Assembly: GCF_014649815.1 (NCBI RefSeq) | Contig: NZ_BMTT01000026.1 | Coordinates: 1 to 64,000, forward strand | Reading direction: 5' to 3' | DNA: 64,000 nucleotides | DNA from: Streptomyces mutabilis | Lineage (GTDB): Bacteria > Actinomycetota > Actinomycetes > Streptomycetales > Streptomycetaceae | Shown: piece after piece, positions 15,656-25,106 of the stretch | Numbering within the stretch: position 1 is the first letter of the stretch | How the letters are laid out: the number at the start of each line of letters is the position of its first letter | Notes under the pieces: model-generated | What the model was told of the DNA's origin: nothing | The model's input: only the letters and a program-made list of their open reading frames with translations | The model's database searches: none | Position numbers and translations under genes: made by a program

Positions 15656-17038
15656 TCAGCTCACCCGGCGGACCGAGTAGGCCGTTCCCCTTTCCGTCGG
15701 CTCCTCGCCCACGTACTCCTGCCCCCGCATCTCGCACCACGCCGGGATGTCCAGGCGGGCCGCCTCGTCGTCGGAGAGGACGCGGACCGTGCCGCCGACG
15801 GGGACGTCGCCGATGACCTTGGCGAGTTCGATCACCGGAACGGGACAGCGCCTGCCGACCGCGTCCACCACGAGGTCGCCTCCGGTCTTCGGGGCGGCCT
15901 CCGTCGCCCCCGGCACGCCCAGCTTCTCCCGCACCGCGGCCACCGTGCCCGGCAGCACCTCCAGGAACCGTTCGACGTCCTCGGCCGGCGTCCCCGGCGG
16001 CAACGACACCCGGACGTTGCCCTCGCTGAGCACGCCCATCGCCCTCAGGACATGGCTCGGCGTCAAGGTGCCGCTCGTGCAGGAAGACCCGGAGGAGACC
16101 GAGAAACCGGCACGGTCCAGTTCGTGCAGCAATGTCTCCCCGTCGACATAGAGACACGAGAAGGTGACGACGCCGGGCAGCCGGCGCACCGGATCGCCGA
16201 CCACCTCCACGTCCGGTACCAGGGCCGGCACCCGGGTCCGGATCCGCTCCGTGAGTTGCCGCAGCCGCACCGCCTCCCCGGCCGCCTCGGCGCGCACGGC
16301 CCGCAGCGACGCCGCCGCGGCCACGATCGCCGGGAGGTTCTCGAAACCGGGCGCCCGGCCCGACTCCCGCTCGTCCCCGGGCCCCTGCGGCGCGAACCGC
16401 ACCCCCTTGCGTACGACGAGCAGCCCGACCCCCGACGGCCCGCCCCACTTGTGGGCGCTGGCGGTGAGCAGCGACCAGTCACCCGTCACCTTGCCCCACC
16501 CCAGGGACTGGGCGGCGTCCACCAGCAGCGGCACGCCCGCCGCCCGGCAGGCCTCGGCCACCTCGGCCACCGGCTGCTCGGTGCCCACCTCGTGGTTGGC
16601 CGACTGGAGGCAGGCCAGCGCGGTGTCGCCGCGCAGGGCGTCCGCGTAGGCCTCCGGGTCCACCGCCCCCGTCCGGTCCACGGGCACCTGAGTGACCGTG
16701 CCGCCCCCGGCCTCGTGCGCCTCGGCGGCGTGCAGTGCGGAGGAGTGTTCGACCGCTGACACGATCAGGTGGGACCCGGCCCGGCGCCGCCCGGCCAGCG
16801 CCCCGGCGACCCCCGAATGGACCGCCCGCGTTCCCGAAGGAGTGAACACCAACTCGTCCGCCCGGCAGCCCACGGCCTCCGCGGCCGCCTCCCGGGCGGC
16901 ATCGAGCAGCATCCGCGCCCGCCGCCCTTCCCGGTACAGCCGCGCGGGATCGGCCCACCCTTCGTCGAGGGAGGCCTGAAGGGCCTGCCGGGCGACGGGA
17001 TGAAGAGGAACGGCGGAAGCAGCATCGAAGTAGGCCAC
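15656..17038 (-). CDS. Cysteine desulfurase fused to a TusA-like sulfur carrier domain
   Basis: 460 residues in two parts. Residues 1 to ~370 are a class V aminotransferase fold of NifS/IscS type: MAYFDAASAVPLHP, ANHEVGTEQPV, the PLP lysine in TASAHKWGGPSGVG and the persulfide cysteine in SSGSSCTSG. Residues ~385-460 are a TusA/SirA domain with the catalytic cysteine in DAVGRRCPVPVIELAK. The fusion would pass sulfur from the desulfurase cysteine directly to the carrier cysteine. It starts at ATG 17038, convergent with the kinase and divergent from ctaC. The sulfur acceptor is not evident. Confidence 0.92.
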   Translation of the reverse strand: MAYFDAASAVPLHPVARQALQASLDEGWADPARLYREGRRARMLLDAAREAAAEAVGCRADELVFTPSGTRAVHSGVAGALAGRRRAGSHLIVSAVEHSSALHAAEAHEAGGGTVTQVPVDRTGAVDPEAYADALRGDTALACLQSANHEVGTEQPVAEVAEACRAAGVPLLVDAAQSLGWGKVTGDWSLLTASAHKWGGPSGVGLLVVRKGVRFAPQGPGDERESGRAPGFENLPAIVAAAASLRAVRAEAAGEAVRLRQLTERIRTRVPALVPDVEVVGDPVRRLPGVVTFSCLYVDGETLLHELDRAGFSVSSGSSCTSGTLTPSHVLRAMGVLSEGNVRVSLPPGTPAEDVERFLEVLPGTVAAVREKLGVPGATEAAPKTGGDLVVDAVGRRCPVPVIELAKVIGDVPVGGTVRVLSDDEAARLDIPAWCEMRGQEYVGEEPTERGTAYSVRRVS

Positions 17039-17076
17039 ACGCCAACGCTATGACGTCCGCCAGGGAAGTGCCCTCA

Positions 17077-17165
17077 AGGGGCGCGGGGCTGTGCTCGACA
17101 TGCGGCTCCGCCGCGTGGGCGCGAGCACCCGCAATAAACCGTCAGCCGCTGAACAACCCCAGCTC
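17077..17165 (+). repeat. Dispersed GGGGCGCGGGG repeat, copy B
   Basis: Begins AAGGGGCGCGGGGCTGTGC, then GGCTCCGCCGCGTGGGCGCG, then a second module ending CGTCAGCCGCTGAAC. Unlike copy A it sits between divergent genes (the desulfurase fusion and ctaC), so it is not only a terminator. This copy has the extended form with the CCGCAATAAACCGTCAGCC tail. Confidence 0.7.
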
Positions 17166-17254
17166 GCACCCCCCGTAGGAGCCCCGTCCCACCCTTTCAG
17201 GGTGCCCCCCGGCGCGTATGCCACCCTCCCCGCGACCCCCCGGAGAGCGTCGGC

Positions 17255-17260
17255 TAGGGT
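17255..17260 (+). promoter_or_regulatory. Candidate -10 element of ctaC operon
   Basis: TAGGGT matches the TANNNT form of Streptomyces housekeeping -10 boxes and lies about 105 bases before the ctaC start, downstream of repeat copy B. No convincing -35 is visible. The long leader after it has no obvious RNA fold that I recognise. Confidence 0.35.
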
Positions 17261-17364
17261 TTGGTCCGCATAAACATCAAACCCCTGCCCGACGCAGGGC
17301 GGCGACCGACCAGCGAGAAGGCCGCAGCCGAACAGCGCGGGCGAGACTCTCGGGAAGGCGCTAC

Positions 17365-18324
17365 GTGAGTCCCAACGGCTCCGACCGCTCGCCGCGGCGC
17401 CCGATGCGGCGGAAGCTGCTGCAGGCACTGACCGCGGGCCTGGTCCTGGCGACCGCCACCGGTTGCACATACGAGGACTTCCCCCGCCTCGGCATGCCCA
17501 CCCCAACCACGGAAGAGGCTCCGCGGATCCTCTCCCTGTGGCAGGGATCGTGGGCTGCCGCGCTGGCCACCGGCGTGCTGGTGTGGGGCCTGATCCTGTG
17601 GAGTTGCTTCTTCCACCGGCGCACCCGCACCAAGGTCGAGGTTCCTCCGCAGAACAGGTACAACCTGCCCATCGAGGCGCTGTACACCATCGTTCCGCTC
17701 GTCATCGTCTCGGTGCTGTTCTACTTCACCGCCCGCGACGAGTCCGAGCTCATGAGCCTGAAGAAGAAGCCCGACGTCACGGTCAACGTGGTCGGCTTCC
17801 AGTGGAGCTGGTGCTTCAACTACGTCGAGAACGTCGAGGGCTCCTCCGGCGACGCCAAGACCTCCAAGGAACTGGCCGCCGTTCCGGACCGCTACAAGGA
17901 CGACTTCCCGGCGAACGCCGGCGGCGTCAACGACTGCGGCGTCCCCGGCACGAGGAATCCGCAGAACGGCAACCCGGGCCCGACCCTCTGGCTCCCCAAG
18001 GGCAAGACGGTCCGCTTCGTCCTGACCTCGCGTGACGTCATCCACTCCTTCTGGGTGGTGCCGTTCCTCATGAAGCAGGACGTCATCCCGGGCCACACCA
18101 ACGCCTTCGAGGTGACCCCCAACAAGGAGGGCACCTTCATGGGCAAGTGCGCCGAACTGTGCGGCGTGGACCACTCCCGGATGCTGTTCAACGTGAAGGT
18201 CGTCTCCCCGGAGCGCTACGAGCAGCACCTTCAGGACCTCGCTAAGAAGGGGCAGACCGGTTACGTTCCCGCCGGCATCGCGCAGACGAGCCACGAGAAG
18301 AACCGGGAGACGAACAACCTGTGA
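17365..18324 (+). CDS. ctaC: Cytochrome c oxidase subunit II (lipoprotein)
   Basis: 319 residues. This subunit of the aa3 oxidase takes electrons through a dinuclear CuA centre outside the membrane. A Sec lipoprotein signal ends in a lipobox around LATATGC, two membrane helices follow ([18 protein letters not shown] and [13 protein letters not shown]), and the cupredoxin domain carries the CuA ligands in DVIHSFWVV and [16 protein letters not shown]. Between them is an extracellular insert, common in actinobacteria, with a Cys pair. GTG 17365 has GGGAAGG about 6 bases upstream. Its stop overlaps the ctaD start as GTGA. Confidence 0.96.
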   Translation: MSPNGSDRSPRRPMRRKLLQALTAGLVLATATGCTYEDFPRLGMPTPTTEEAPRILSLWQGSWAAALATGVLVWGLILWSCFFHRRTRTKVEVPPQNRYNLPIEALYTIVPLVIVSVLFYFTARDESELMSLKKKPDVTVNVVGFQWSWCFNYVENVEGSSGDAKTSKELAAVPDRYKDDFPANAGGVNDCGVPGTRNPQNGNPGPTLWLPKGKTVRFVLTSRDVIHSFWVVPFLMKQDVIPGHTNAFEVTPNKEGTFMGKCAELCGVDHSRMLFNVKVVSPERYEQHLQDLAKKGQTGYVPAGIAQTSHEKNRETNNL

Positions 18325-20054
18325 GCATCCTCAACGAACCCCAGGGTGCCGCGGCAGGGTCCCACTACGAGGACGAACTGCCGGTCCGGCGCCAGAGGCG
18401 TGGCGAGATCGTGGTGAAGTGGCTGACGACCACCGACCACAAGACGATCGGCACGCTGTACCTGGTGACGTCGTTCGCGTTCTTCGTGATCGGCGGCGTG
18501 ATGGCGCTCTTCATGCGCGCCGAGCTGGCCCGCCCGGGCCTGCAGATCATGTCGAACGAGCAGTTCAACCAGGCGTTCACGATGCACGGCACGATCATGC
18601 TGCTGATGTTCGCGACGCCGCTCTTCGCGGGCTTCGCGAACTGGATCATGCCGCTGCAGATCGGCGCGCCGGACGTCGCCTTCCCGCGGCTGAACATGTT
18701 CGCCTACTGGCTGTACCTGTTCGGCTCGCTCATCGCGGTGGGCGGGTTCCTGACCCCGCAGGGCGCGGCCGACTTCGGCTGGTTCGCCTACTCGCCGCTG
18801 TCCGACGCGGTGCACTCGCCGGGCATCGGCGGTGACCTGTGGATCATGGGTCTGGCCTTCTCCGGCTTCGGCACGATCCTCGGCTCGGTCAACTTCATCA
18901 CCACGATCATCTGCATGCGCGCGCCGGGCATGACCATGTTCCGCATGCCGATCTTCACCTGGAACGTGCTGCTGACCGGTGTGCTGGTCCTGCTTGCCTT
19001 CCCGGTCCTGGCCGCGGCCCTGTTCGCGCTGGAGGCGGACCGCAAGTTCGGCGCGCACATCTTCGACTCGGCCAACGGTGGAGCACTGCTGTGGCAGCAC
19101 CTCTTCTGGTTCTTCGGACACCCAGAGGTGTACATCATCGCGCTGCCGTTCTTCGGCATCGTCAGTGAGATCATCCCGGTCTTCTCCCGGAAGCCGATCT
19201 TCGGCTACATGGGCCTGATCGCCGCGACGATCGCCATCGCCGGTCTGTCGGTGACCGTGTGGGCGCACCACATGTACGTCACGGGCGGCGTGCTGTTGCC
19301 GTTCTTCTCCTTCATGACCTTCCTGATCGCGGTCCCGACCGGTGTGAAGTTCTTCAACTGGATCGGCACCATGTGGAAGGGCAGTCTGTCCTTCGAGACA
19401 CCGATGCTGTGGTCGACCGGCTTCCTGATCACCTTCCTCTTCGGTGGTCTGACCGGTGTCATCCTGGCCTCGCCGCCGCTGGACTTCCACGTCTCGGACT
19501 CGTACTTCGTGGTGGCGCACTTCCACTACGTGGTGTTCGGCACCGTGGTGTTCGCGATGTTCGCGGGCTTCCACTTCTGGTGGCCGAAGTTCACCGGCAA
19601 GCTGCTGGACGAGCGCCTCGGCAAGATCACCTTCTGGACGCTGTTCATCGGCTTCCACGGCACCTTCCTGGTCCAGCACTGGCTGGGCGCCGAGGGCATG
19701 CCGCGCCGGTACGCCGACTACCTGGCGGCCGACGGCTTCACCGCGCTGAACACGATCTCCACGATCAGCTCGTTCCTGCTCGGCATGTCCCTGCTGCCGT
19801 TCTTCTACAACATCTGGAAGACGGCCAAGTACGGCAAGCCGGTGAACGTGGACGACCCCTGGGGCTACGGCCGTTCGCTGGAGTGGGCGACCTCCTGCCC
19901 GCCGCCGCGGCACAACTTCCTCACGCTGCCGCGCATCCGCAGTGAATCCCCCGCCTTCGACCTGCACCACCCGGAGGTCTCGGCGATCGACCAGCTCGAG
20001 AACGTCGGTCACGGCGAGAAGACCCTCGCCGGTGGCAAGGAGGCCGGCAAGTGA
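18321..20054 (+). CDS. ctaD: Cytochrome c oxidase subunit I
   Basis: 577 residues, the catalytic subunit with twelve membrane helices, heme a and the heme a3-CuB site. Ligand motifs include the first-helix histidine in [13 protein letters not shown], the cross-linked His-Tyr pair in [14 protein letters not shown], the paired CuB histidines in [10 protein letters not shown], and the heme histidines in [11 protein letters not shown]. The start GTG 18321 overlaps the ctaC stop (GTGA), and the stop overlaps the ctaF start (GTGA), giving tight translational coupling across three subunits. Confidence 0.97.
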   Translation: MSILNEPQGAAAGSHYEDELPVRRQRRGEIVVKWLTTTDHKTIGTLYLVTSFAFFVIGGVMALFMRAELARPGLQIMSNEQFNQAFTMHGTIMLLMFATPLFAGFANWIMPLQIGAPDVAFPRLNMFAYWLYLFGSLIAVGGFLTPQGAADFGWFAYSPLSDAVHSPGIGGDLWIMGLAFSGFGTILGSVNFITTIICMRAPGMTMFRMPIFTWNVLLTGVLVLLAFPVLAAALFALEADRKFGAHIFDSANGGALLWQHLFWFFGHPEVYIIALPFFGIVSEIIPVFSRKPIFGYMGLIAATIAIAGLSVTVWAHHMYVTGGVLLPFFSFMTFLIAVPTGVKFFNWIGTMWKGSLSFETPMLWSTGFLITFLFGGLTGVILASPPLDFHVSDSYFVVAHFHYVVFGTVVFAMFAGFHFWWPKFTGKLLDERLGKITFWTLFIGFHGTFLVQHWLGAEGMPRRYADYLAADGFTALNTISTISSFLLGMSLLPFFYNIWKTAKYGKPVNVDDPWGYGRSLEWATSCPPPRHNFLTLPRIRSESPAFDLHHPEVSAIDQLENVGHGEKTLAGGKEAGK

Positions 20055-20449
20055 AGATCCAGGGCAAGCTCTTCATCTGGCTGAGCGTCTTCATCCTGGC
20101 CGTCGCGATCGTCTACGGCTACTGGTCGAAGGAGCCGGCCGGCACCACGGCCCTCTTCCTGGCCTTCGGCCTGGCCATCATGATCGGCTTCTACCTGGCC
20201 TTCACGGCCAGGCGGGTCGACGTCGGTGCGCAGGACAACAAGGAAGCGGACGTCGCGGACGACGCCGGCGAGATCGGGTTCTTCAGCCCGCACAGCTGGC
20301 AGCCGCTGGCGCTCGGCATCGGCGGAGCGCTCGCCTTCATGAGCATCGCGATCGGCTGGTGGCTGATGTACTTCTCGGCCCCGGTCATCCTGATCGGTCT
20401 GTTCGGCTGGGTCTTCGAGTACTACCGCGGGGAGAACCGCACCCAGTAG
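20051..20449 (+). CDS. ctaF: Cytochrome c oxidase subunit IV (actinobacterial CtaF)
   Basis: 132 residues with four predicted membrane helices in two hairpins: [38 protein letters not shown], then [19 protein letters not shown] and [18 protein letters not shown]. The charged loop between them ends [11 protein letters not shown], typical of the actinobacterial subunit. It completes the ctaCDF operon; the GTG start overlaps the ctaD stop. A hairpin terminator follows 17 bases after the stop. Confidence 0.93.
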   Translation: MKIQGKLFIWLSVFILAVAIVYGYWSKEPAGTTALFLAFGLAIMIGFYLAFTARRVDVGAQDNKEADVADDAGEIGFFSPHSWQPLALGIGGALAFMSIAIGWWLMYFSAPVILIGLFGWVFEYYRGENRTQ

Positions 20450-20466
20450 CACGCGCCGTGCGCCGA

Positions 20467-20502
20467 GGGGCCCGGACACTCCGTCAGGAGCGTCCGGGTC
20501 CC
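20467..20502 (+). terminator. Terminator of ctaCDF
   Basis: A 16-base arm GGGGCCCGGACACTCC (20467-20482) pairs with 20487-20502 with one mismatch and one G-U pair, a GTCA loop, and TTCGTCT after it. Confidence 0.8.
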
Positions 20503-20579
20503 TTCGTCTGCCGTACCTTTCCTCACCCGTCCGGCTTACCCGTCGTGCCGCCGTTGACGTTGCTCCCTAGCGTGAGGAC

Positions 20580-21854
20580 ATGAGCAACCCGGTTCACTTC
20601 CAGGCGCGGGGGCGTACGGTCGTCGGCTGCACCCTGCTGGTGATCGCCCTCGGCGCGAGCGTCACCGCCTGCAGCGGCGACGCCGACCACCCCCTGTCCG
20701 CAGCGCCCTACGACGCGGCGGGCCAGATCTCCTTCAACGGCCCTACGGACGCCGGGAAGAAGGCGGACCCGGACAAGCCCCTGGAGGTCGTCGCCGAGGG
20801 CGCCGACGGGCGCATCACGGACGTCACGGCCATGGACGCCACAGGCCGCTACGTGGCGGGCGAACTCTCCGCCGACGGGGCCCGCTGGCACAGCACCTCA
20901 CCGCTGGCCGCCAACGCCCGTTACACGGTCCGCGTGAGCACCGAGGACGGCGACGGCGCGCCGGGCCGCAAGGTCCTCACCTTCGAGACCGGCAGGCCCA
21001 GCGCCAAGAAGACCCTGGACGTGTCCTTCGGCCCGAAGGCGGGCGCGTACGGCGTCGGCCAGCCCGTCACCGCGGAACTGAGCCAGCCGGTCGCGGACCC
21101 GGCCCAGCGGGCCATAGTGGAACGTGCCCTGAAGGTTCGGTCCACGCCCGCCGTGGAGGGTGCCTGGCACTGGGTCGACGACAAGAAGCTCCACTACCGG
21201 CCCGAGGAGTACTGGCCCGCGCACGCCACCGTCCAGGTCAGCAGCACCCTCGACGGCATCAAGATCGGCGACCGGATGTGGGGCGGTACGGCCAAGCCCC
21301 TGACCATCACCACGGACGACCGCGTCGTGGCCGTCACCGACGCCGCCGCCCACACGCTGACGGTCTACCGGGACGGCGAAGCGATCAGACAGATCCCCGT
21401 CACCACCGGCAAGCCCGGCTTCGAGACCCGCAACGGCGTCAAGGTCGTCCTGGGCAAGGAACCCTTCGTACGCATGCGCAGCAGCACCGTCGGCATCGCC
21501 GAGGGCTCCTCGGAGTCGTACGACCTGCCCGTCTACTTCGCCACCCGGGTCACCTGGAGCGGCGAGTACGTGCACGCCGCCCCCTGGTCCGTCGGCTCCC
21601 AGGGCTCCGCCAACGTCAGCCACGGCTGCGTCGGCATGAGCACCGCCCACGCGGAGTGGTTCTTCGGCGCCGTCCAGGAGGGCGACCTCGTCGAGGTCGT
21701 GAACTCCGACGGCGAGACGATGGAGCCCTTCGGCAACGGCTTCGGCGACTGGAACCTGGACTGGAACAAATGGACCACGGGAAGCGCCCTCACGGGCGGC
21801 ACGGGCAACGCCGCGAACCAGGACGCGGCCAGGCTGCGACCCACGGTGGTGTAG
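20580..21854 (+). CDS. L,D-transpeptidase lipoprotein with Ig-like domains
   Basis: 424 residues. The signal peptide ends with the lipobox ASVTAC, so the mature protein is a lipoprotein. Two Ig-like domains (to about residue 235) precede the YkuD catalytic domain: RVVAVTDAAAHTLTVYRDG, then HAAPWSVGSQGSANVSHGC with catalytic Cys350. The family makes 3-3 peptidoglycan cross-links outside the membrane. ATG 20580 has GAGG close upstream, and TAGCGT six bases before the start, so a leaderless message is also possible. It is transcribed apart from the oxidase operon, which ends in a terminator. Confidence 0.92.
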   Translation: MSNPVHFQARGRTVVGCTLLVIALGASVTACSGDADHPLSAAPYDAAGQISFNGPTDAGKKADPDKPLEVVAEGADGRITDVTAMDATGRYVAGELSADGARWHSTSPLAANARYTVRVSTEDGDGAPGRKVLTFETGRPSAKKTLDVSFGPKAGAYGVGQPVTAELSQPVADPAQRAIVERALKVRSTPAVEGAWHWVDDKKLHYRPEEYWPAHATVQVSSTLDGIKIGDRMWGGTAKPLTITTDDRVVAVTDAAAHTLTVYRDGEAIRQIPVTTGKPGFETRNGVKVVLGKEPFVRMRSSTVGIAEGSSESYDLPVYFATRVTWSGEYVHAAPWSVGSQGSANVSHGCVGMSTAHAEWFFGAVQEGDLVEVVNSDGETMEPFGNGFGDWNLDWNKWTTGSALTGGTGNAANQDAARLRPTVV

Positions 21855-21862
21855 CGCCCCGA

Positions 21863-21945
21863 CAGGGGCGCGGGGCCGGTCCGGTGTGCGGCTCCGCCGC
21901 GTGGGCGCGACAAGCCACGACGGCGCCGCTCCCGCCGCACGACGC
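21863..21945 (+). repeat. Dispersed GGGGCGCGGGG repeat, copy C
   Basis: GACAGGGGCGCGGGGCCGG is followed by GGCTCCGCCGCGTGGGCGCG and ACAAGCCACGACGGCGCC. It fills the gap between two convergent genes (L,D-transpeptidase and the receiver-like gene) and probably works as a terminator there. Confidence 0.75.
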
Positions 21946-21968
21946 GCGGCCCCCACCCAGTAGGCGCC

Positions 21969-22370
21969 CTACGCGCTCTGCAGCCTCTGCTGCCGCAGCA
22001 GAGAAGCCAGCGCTTCCGCGAACTCGACGGGCTCCACGGGCAACGCCACAGCCCCCTCAGCCCGGCTCCACGTGGCCAGCCACGCGTCCTGCGGCCGCGC
22101 GATGAGCAGCAGTACCGGCGGGCACCGGAACACCTCGTCCTTGATCTGCCGGCACAGCCCCATGCCGCCCATGGGCACCGCCTCGCCGTCCAGCACGCAG
22201 ACGTCGATCCCGCCCTTGTCCAGCTCCTTGATCACGGCGGCCGGAGTCGCGCACTCCACGAACTCGACCACGGGCACGTCCGGGGCGGGCCGGCGACCGG
22301 TCGCCAGCCGCACCTGCTCGCGGGTGTTGGAGTCGTCGCTGTAGACCAGCACCGTGGCGGTCGGCTGCAT
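21969..22370 (-). CDS. Stand-alone receiver-like protein, probably non-canonical
   Basis: 133 residues with the CheY fold order: VLVYSDDSN provides the acidic pair (D12, D13), VCVLDGEAVPMGGMGLC the phospho-acceptor position (D61), and a C-terminal helix ends the protein. The switch Thr is replaced (LLLIARP) and the invariant Lys before the late Pro is Glu (LPVEPVEF). Phosphorylation-dependent switching is therefore doubtful. There is no output domain. It is divergent from ctaE, sharing a 188-base promoter region, and is a conserved neighbour of the cytochrome genes by memory of related genomes. Its function is unknown. Confidence 0.8.
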   Translation of the reverse strand: MQPTATVLVYSDDSNTREQVRLATGRRPAPDVPVVEFVECATPAAVIKELDKGGIDVCVLDGEAVPMGGMGLCRQIKDEVFRCPPVLLLIARPQDAWLATWSRAEGAVALPVEPVEFAEALASLLRQQRLQSA

Positions 22371-22558
22371 GCTTCCTCCGATACGCAGTGAAACAGTCGT
22401 AGCCCGTCGCGGCGGATGCTACTCCCTCCCACTGCCCGCCAACACTGGTTCGGACACGGCTTCGACGGTCCGTTCGATGGGCCATCCGGGCAGTACAGAC
22501 GGGGGGAACACACCGAACGGCACCCCCCGGGGTGAGGGCGGGATAAGCGACCGACATA

Positions 22559-23179
22559 ATGTCGGTCGTGGCGACAGCAACGACAGTAGAAACCGGGCAC
22601 GCGCACCCGTCGGTCAACCGGCCGAATCTCACCAGCGTCGGAACCATCATCTGGTTGAGTTCCGAGCTGATGTTCTTCGCGGCCCTCTTCGCGATGTACT
22701 TCACCCTGCGATCGGTGACCGGCCCGGACTTCTGGTCCGAGAAGGCCGACGCGCTGAACTTCCCGTTCTCCGCGACGAACACCACGATCCTGGTGCTCTC
22801 CTCCCTCACCTGCCAGCTCGGCGTGTTCGCGGCCGAGCGCGGGGACGTGAAGAAGCTCCGGATGTGGTTCATCGTCACCTTCGTGATGGGTGCGATCTTC
22901 ATCGGCGGTCAGGTGTTCGAGTACACCGAGCTGGTCAAGCACGAGGGCCTCTCGCTCTCGTCGGACCCGTACGGCTCGGTGTTCTACCTGACCACCGGCT
23001 TCCACGGACTGCACGTGACGGGCGGCCTCATCGCCTTCCTGCTGGTCCTCGGCCGCACCTACGCGGCCCGGAGGTTCACTCACGAGCAGGCGACCGCCGC
23101 CATCGTCGTGTCCTACTACTGGCACTTCGTCGATGTCGTCTGGATCGGCCTCTTCGCCACGATCTACATGATCAAGTAG
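22559..23179 (+). CDS. ctaE: Cytochrome c oxidase subunit III
   Basis: 206 residues with five predicted membrane helices, the short bacterial form of subunit III. Family motifs include [39 protein letters not shown] and the C-terminal [18 protein letters not shown] with the conserved His. ATG 22559 lies in ACATAATG, where the start is close to a possible -10; no good ribosome site precedes it. It begins the ctaE-qcrCAB cluster, 65 bases before qcrC. Confidence 0.95.
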   Translation: MSVVATATTVETGHAHPSVNRPNLTSVGTIIWLSSELMFFAALFAMYFTLRSVTGPDFWSEKADALNFPFSATNTTILVLSSLTCQLGVFAAERGDVKKLRMWFIVTFVMGAIFIGGQVFEYTELVKHEGLSLSSDPYGSVFYLTTGFHGLHVTGGLIAFLLVLGRTYAARRFTHEQATAAIVVSYYWHFVDVVWIGLFATIYMIK

Positions 23180-23244
23180 TCGCGGCACGCACCCGCGCAA
23201 TACCAGAAGCATCGACGCAGAAGATCCTGACACCGGGGTAATCC

Positions 23245-24054
23245 GTGAAAAAGCTCTCCGCACGACGACGCCACCCGCTGGCGGCGCTCGTCGTCCTACT
23301 CCTCGCGCTGGCATGCACAGGGGGGCTGTACGCCGCGTTCGCACCCGCGGACAAGGCGCAGGCCGATGAAACCGCCCAGTCCCTCGCCATCGACGAGGGC
23401 AAGAAGCTCTACGCCGTCGGCTGTGCCAGCTGCCACGGCACCGGAGGTCAGGGCACCACCGACGGTCCGAGCCTGGTCGGCGTGGGCGCCGCGGCCGTCG
23501 ACTTCCAGGTGGGCACCGGCCGTATGCCGGCCCAGCAGCCGGGTCCGCAGGTCCCGCGCAAGAAGGTCATCTACTCCCAGGCGGAGATCGACCAGCTGGC
23601 GGCCTACGTCGCCTCGCTCGGTGCCGGTCCGGCCATCCCGTCGGAGGAGAAGTACGGCCCGGAGGGCGCTGACTCCGCCAAGGGTGGCGAGCTGTTCCGC
23701 AACAACTGCGCGCAGTGCCACAACTTCACCGGCAAGGGCGGCGCGCTGACCCACGGCAAGTACGCGCCCACCCTCGAGGATGTCGACCCCAAGCACATCT
23801 ACGAGGCCATGCAGACCGGCCCGCAGAACATGCCCTCCTTCCCCGACACCACGCTGTCGGAGCAGAACAAGAAGGACATCATCGCCTACCTGGACGCGGT
23901 CAACAGTGACGACACCGTAAACCCCGGCGGTCTCTCGCTGGGTGGCCTGGGGCCGGTCAGTGAAGGCCTCTTCGGCTGGATCTTCGGCCTCGGTGGCTGC
24001 ATCGCCGTCGCCGTGTGGGTCGCCGCTCGGACCGCAAAGGCCAAGAAGTCATGA
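23245..24054 (+). CDS. qcrC: Diheme cytochrome c of the bc1 complex
   Basis: 269 residues. An N-terminal signal anchor (LAALVVLLLALACTGGLYAAF) precedes two class I cytochrome c domains with heme motifs CASCH (about residue 57) and CAQCH (about residue 155), and a C-terminal helix (GWIFGLGGCIAVAVWVAA) anchors it. In actinobacteria this subunit replaces cytochrome c1 and soluble cytochrome c, passing electrons directly to CtaC in the bc1-aa3 supercomplex. It starts at GTG 23245. The stop overlaps the qcrA ATG as ATGA. Confidence 0.96.
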   Translation: MKKLSARRRHPLAALVVLLLALACTGGLYAAFAPADKAQADETAQSLAIDEGKKLYAVGCASCHGTGGQGTTDGPSLVGVGAAAVDFQVGTGRMPAQQPGPQVPRKKVIYSQAEIDQLAAYVASLGAGPAIPSEEKYGPEGADSAKGGELFRNNCAQCHNFTGKGGALTHGKYAPTLEDVDPKHIYEAMQTGPQNMPSFPDTTLSEQNKKDIIAYLDAVNSDDTVNPGGLSLGGLGPVSEGLFGWIFGLGGCIAVAVWVAARTAKAKKS

Positions 24055-25106
24055 GTAGCCAAGACATTCCAGAAGAGAACCTGCCCGCTGCGCAGCGCGG
24101 CACCCACGCGCCGAAGCCCGCGGACGACAAGAACCCGTTCGCGGACCCGGGCCTGCCGCCCCACGAGCACCGGATCCAGGACATCGACGAGCGGGCCGCC
24201 AAGCGGTCCGAGCGCACCGTCGCCCTGCTGTTCACGGTCTCGATGCTGGCGACCATCGGCTTCATCGCCTCGTTCGTCGCGATCCCGCACGACAAGTCGA
24301 TCTACGTCTTCCCGCTCGGGCACATCAACGCGATGAACCTCGCGCTCGGCCTGACGCTGGGCGTGGCGCTCTTCACCATCGGCGCGGGCGCCGTCCACTG
24401 GGCGCGCACCCTGATGTCCGACGAGGAGGTCGCCGACGAGCGGCACCCCATCGAGGCCTCGCCCGAGGTCCGTGCCAAGGTCCACGCGGACTTCAAGCAG
24501 GGTGCCAAGGAGTCGGTGATCGGCCGGCGCAAGCTGATCCGCAACACGATGCTGGGCGCGCTCACCCTGGTGCCGCTCTCCGGCGTCGTCCTGCTGCGCG
24601 ACCTCGGTCCGCTGCCCGGGACCAAGCTGCGCCACACGCTCTGGAACAAGGGCAAGCTGCTCGTCAACATGAACACGAACGAGCCGATGCGTCCGTCGGA
24701 CATCGCGGTCGGTTCGCTCACCTTCGCCAAGCCCGAGGGCCTGGACGAGCACGACCACGGCTTCCAGAACGAGATCGCCAAGGCTGCCCTGATGCTCATC
24801 CGGCTGGAGCCGGAGGCCATCAAGGACAAGCGGGAGCTCGAGTGGTCCCACGAGGGCATCGTGGCGTACTCGAAGATCTGCACCCACGTCGGTTGCCCGA
24901 TCTCCCTGTACGAGCAGCAGACGCACCACGCGCTGTGCCCCTGCCACCAGTCCACCTTCGACCTCGCCGACGGTGCCCGGGTGATCTTCGGTCCCGCCGG
25001 TCACGCCCTGCCGCAGCTGCGCATCGGCGTGAACGACGAGGGCTACCTCGAGGCTCTCAGTGACTTCGAGGAGCCCGTCGGTCCTGCATTCTGGGAGCGC
25101 GGATGA
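24051..25106 (+). CDS. qcrA: Rieske iron-sulfur subunit of the bc1 complex
   Basis: 351 residues. Three membrane helices are present: two early (around VALLFTVSMLATIGFIASFV and LALGLTLGVALFTIGAG) and a third preceded by a twin-arginine motif (GRRKLIRNTM), matching the actinobacterial Rieske protein that uses both Sec and Tat. The [2Fe-2S] cluster boxes are CTHVGCP and CPCHQS. ATG 24051 overlaps the qcrC stop, and its stop overlaps the qcrB start. It oxidises menaquinol and passes electrons to QcrC. Confidence 0.96.
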   Translation: MSSQDIPEENLPAAQRGTHAPKPADDKNPFADPGLPPHEHRIQDIDERAAKRSERTVALLFTVSMLATIGFIASFVAIPHDKSIYVFPLGHINAMNLALGLTLGVALFTIGAGAVHWARTLMSDEEVADERHPIEASPEVRAKVHADFKQGAKESVIGRRKLIRNTMLGALTLVPLSGVVLLRDLGPLPGTKLRHTLWNKGKLLVNMNTNEPMRPSDIAVGSLTFAKPEGLDEHDHGFQNEIAKAALMLIRLEPEAIKDKRELEWSHEGIVAYSKICTHVGCPISLYEQQTHHALCPCHQSTFDLADGARVIFGPAGHALPQLRIGVNDEGYLEALSDFEEPVGPAFWERG

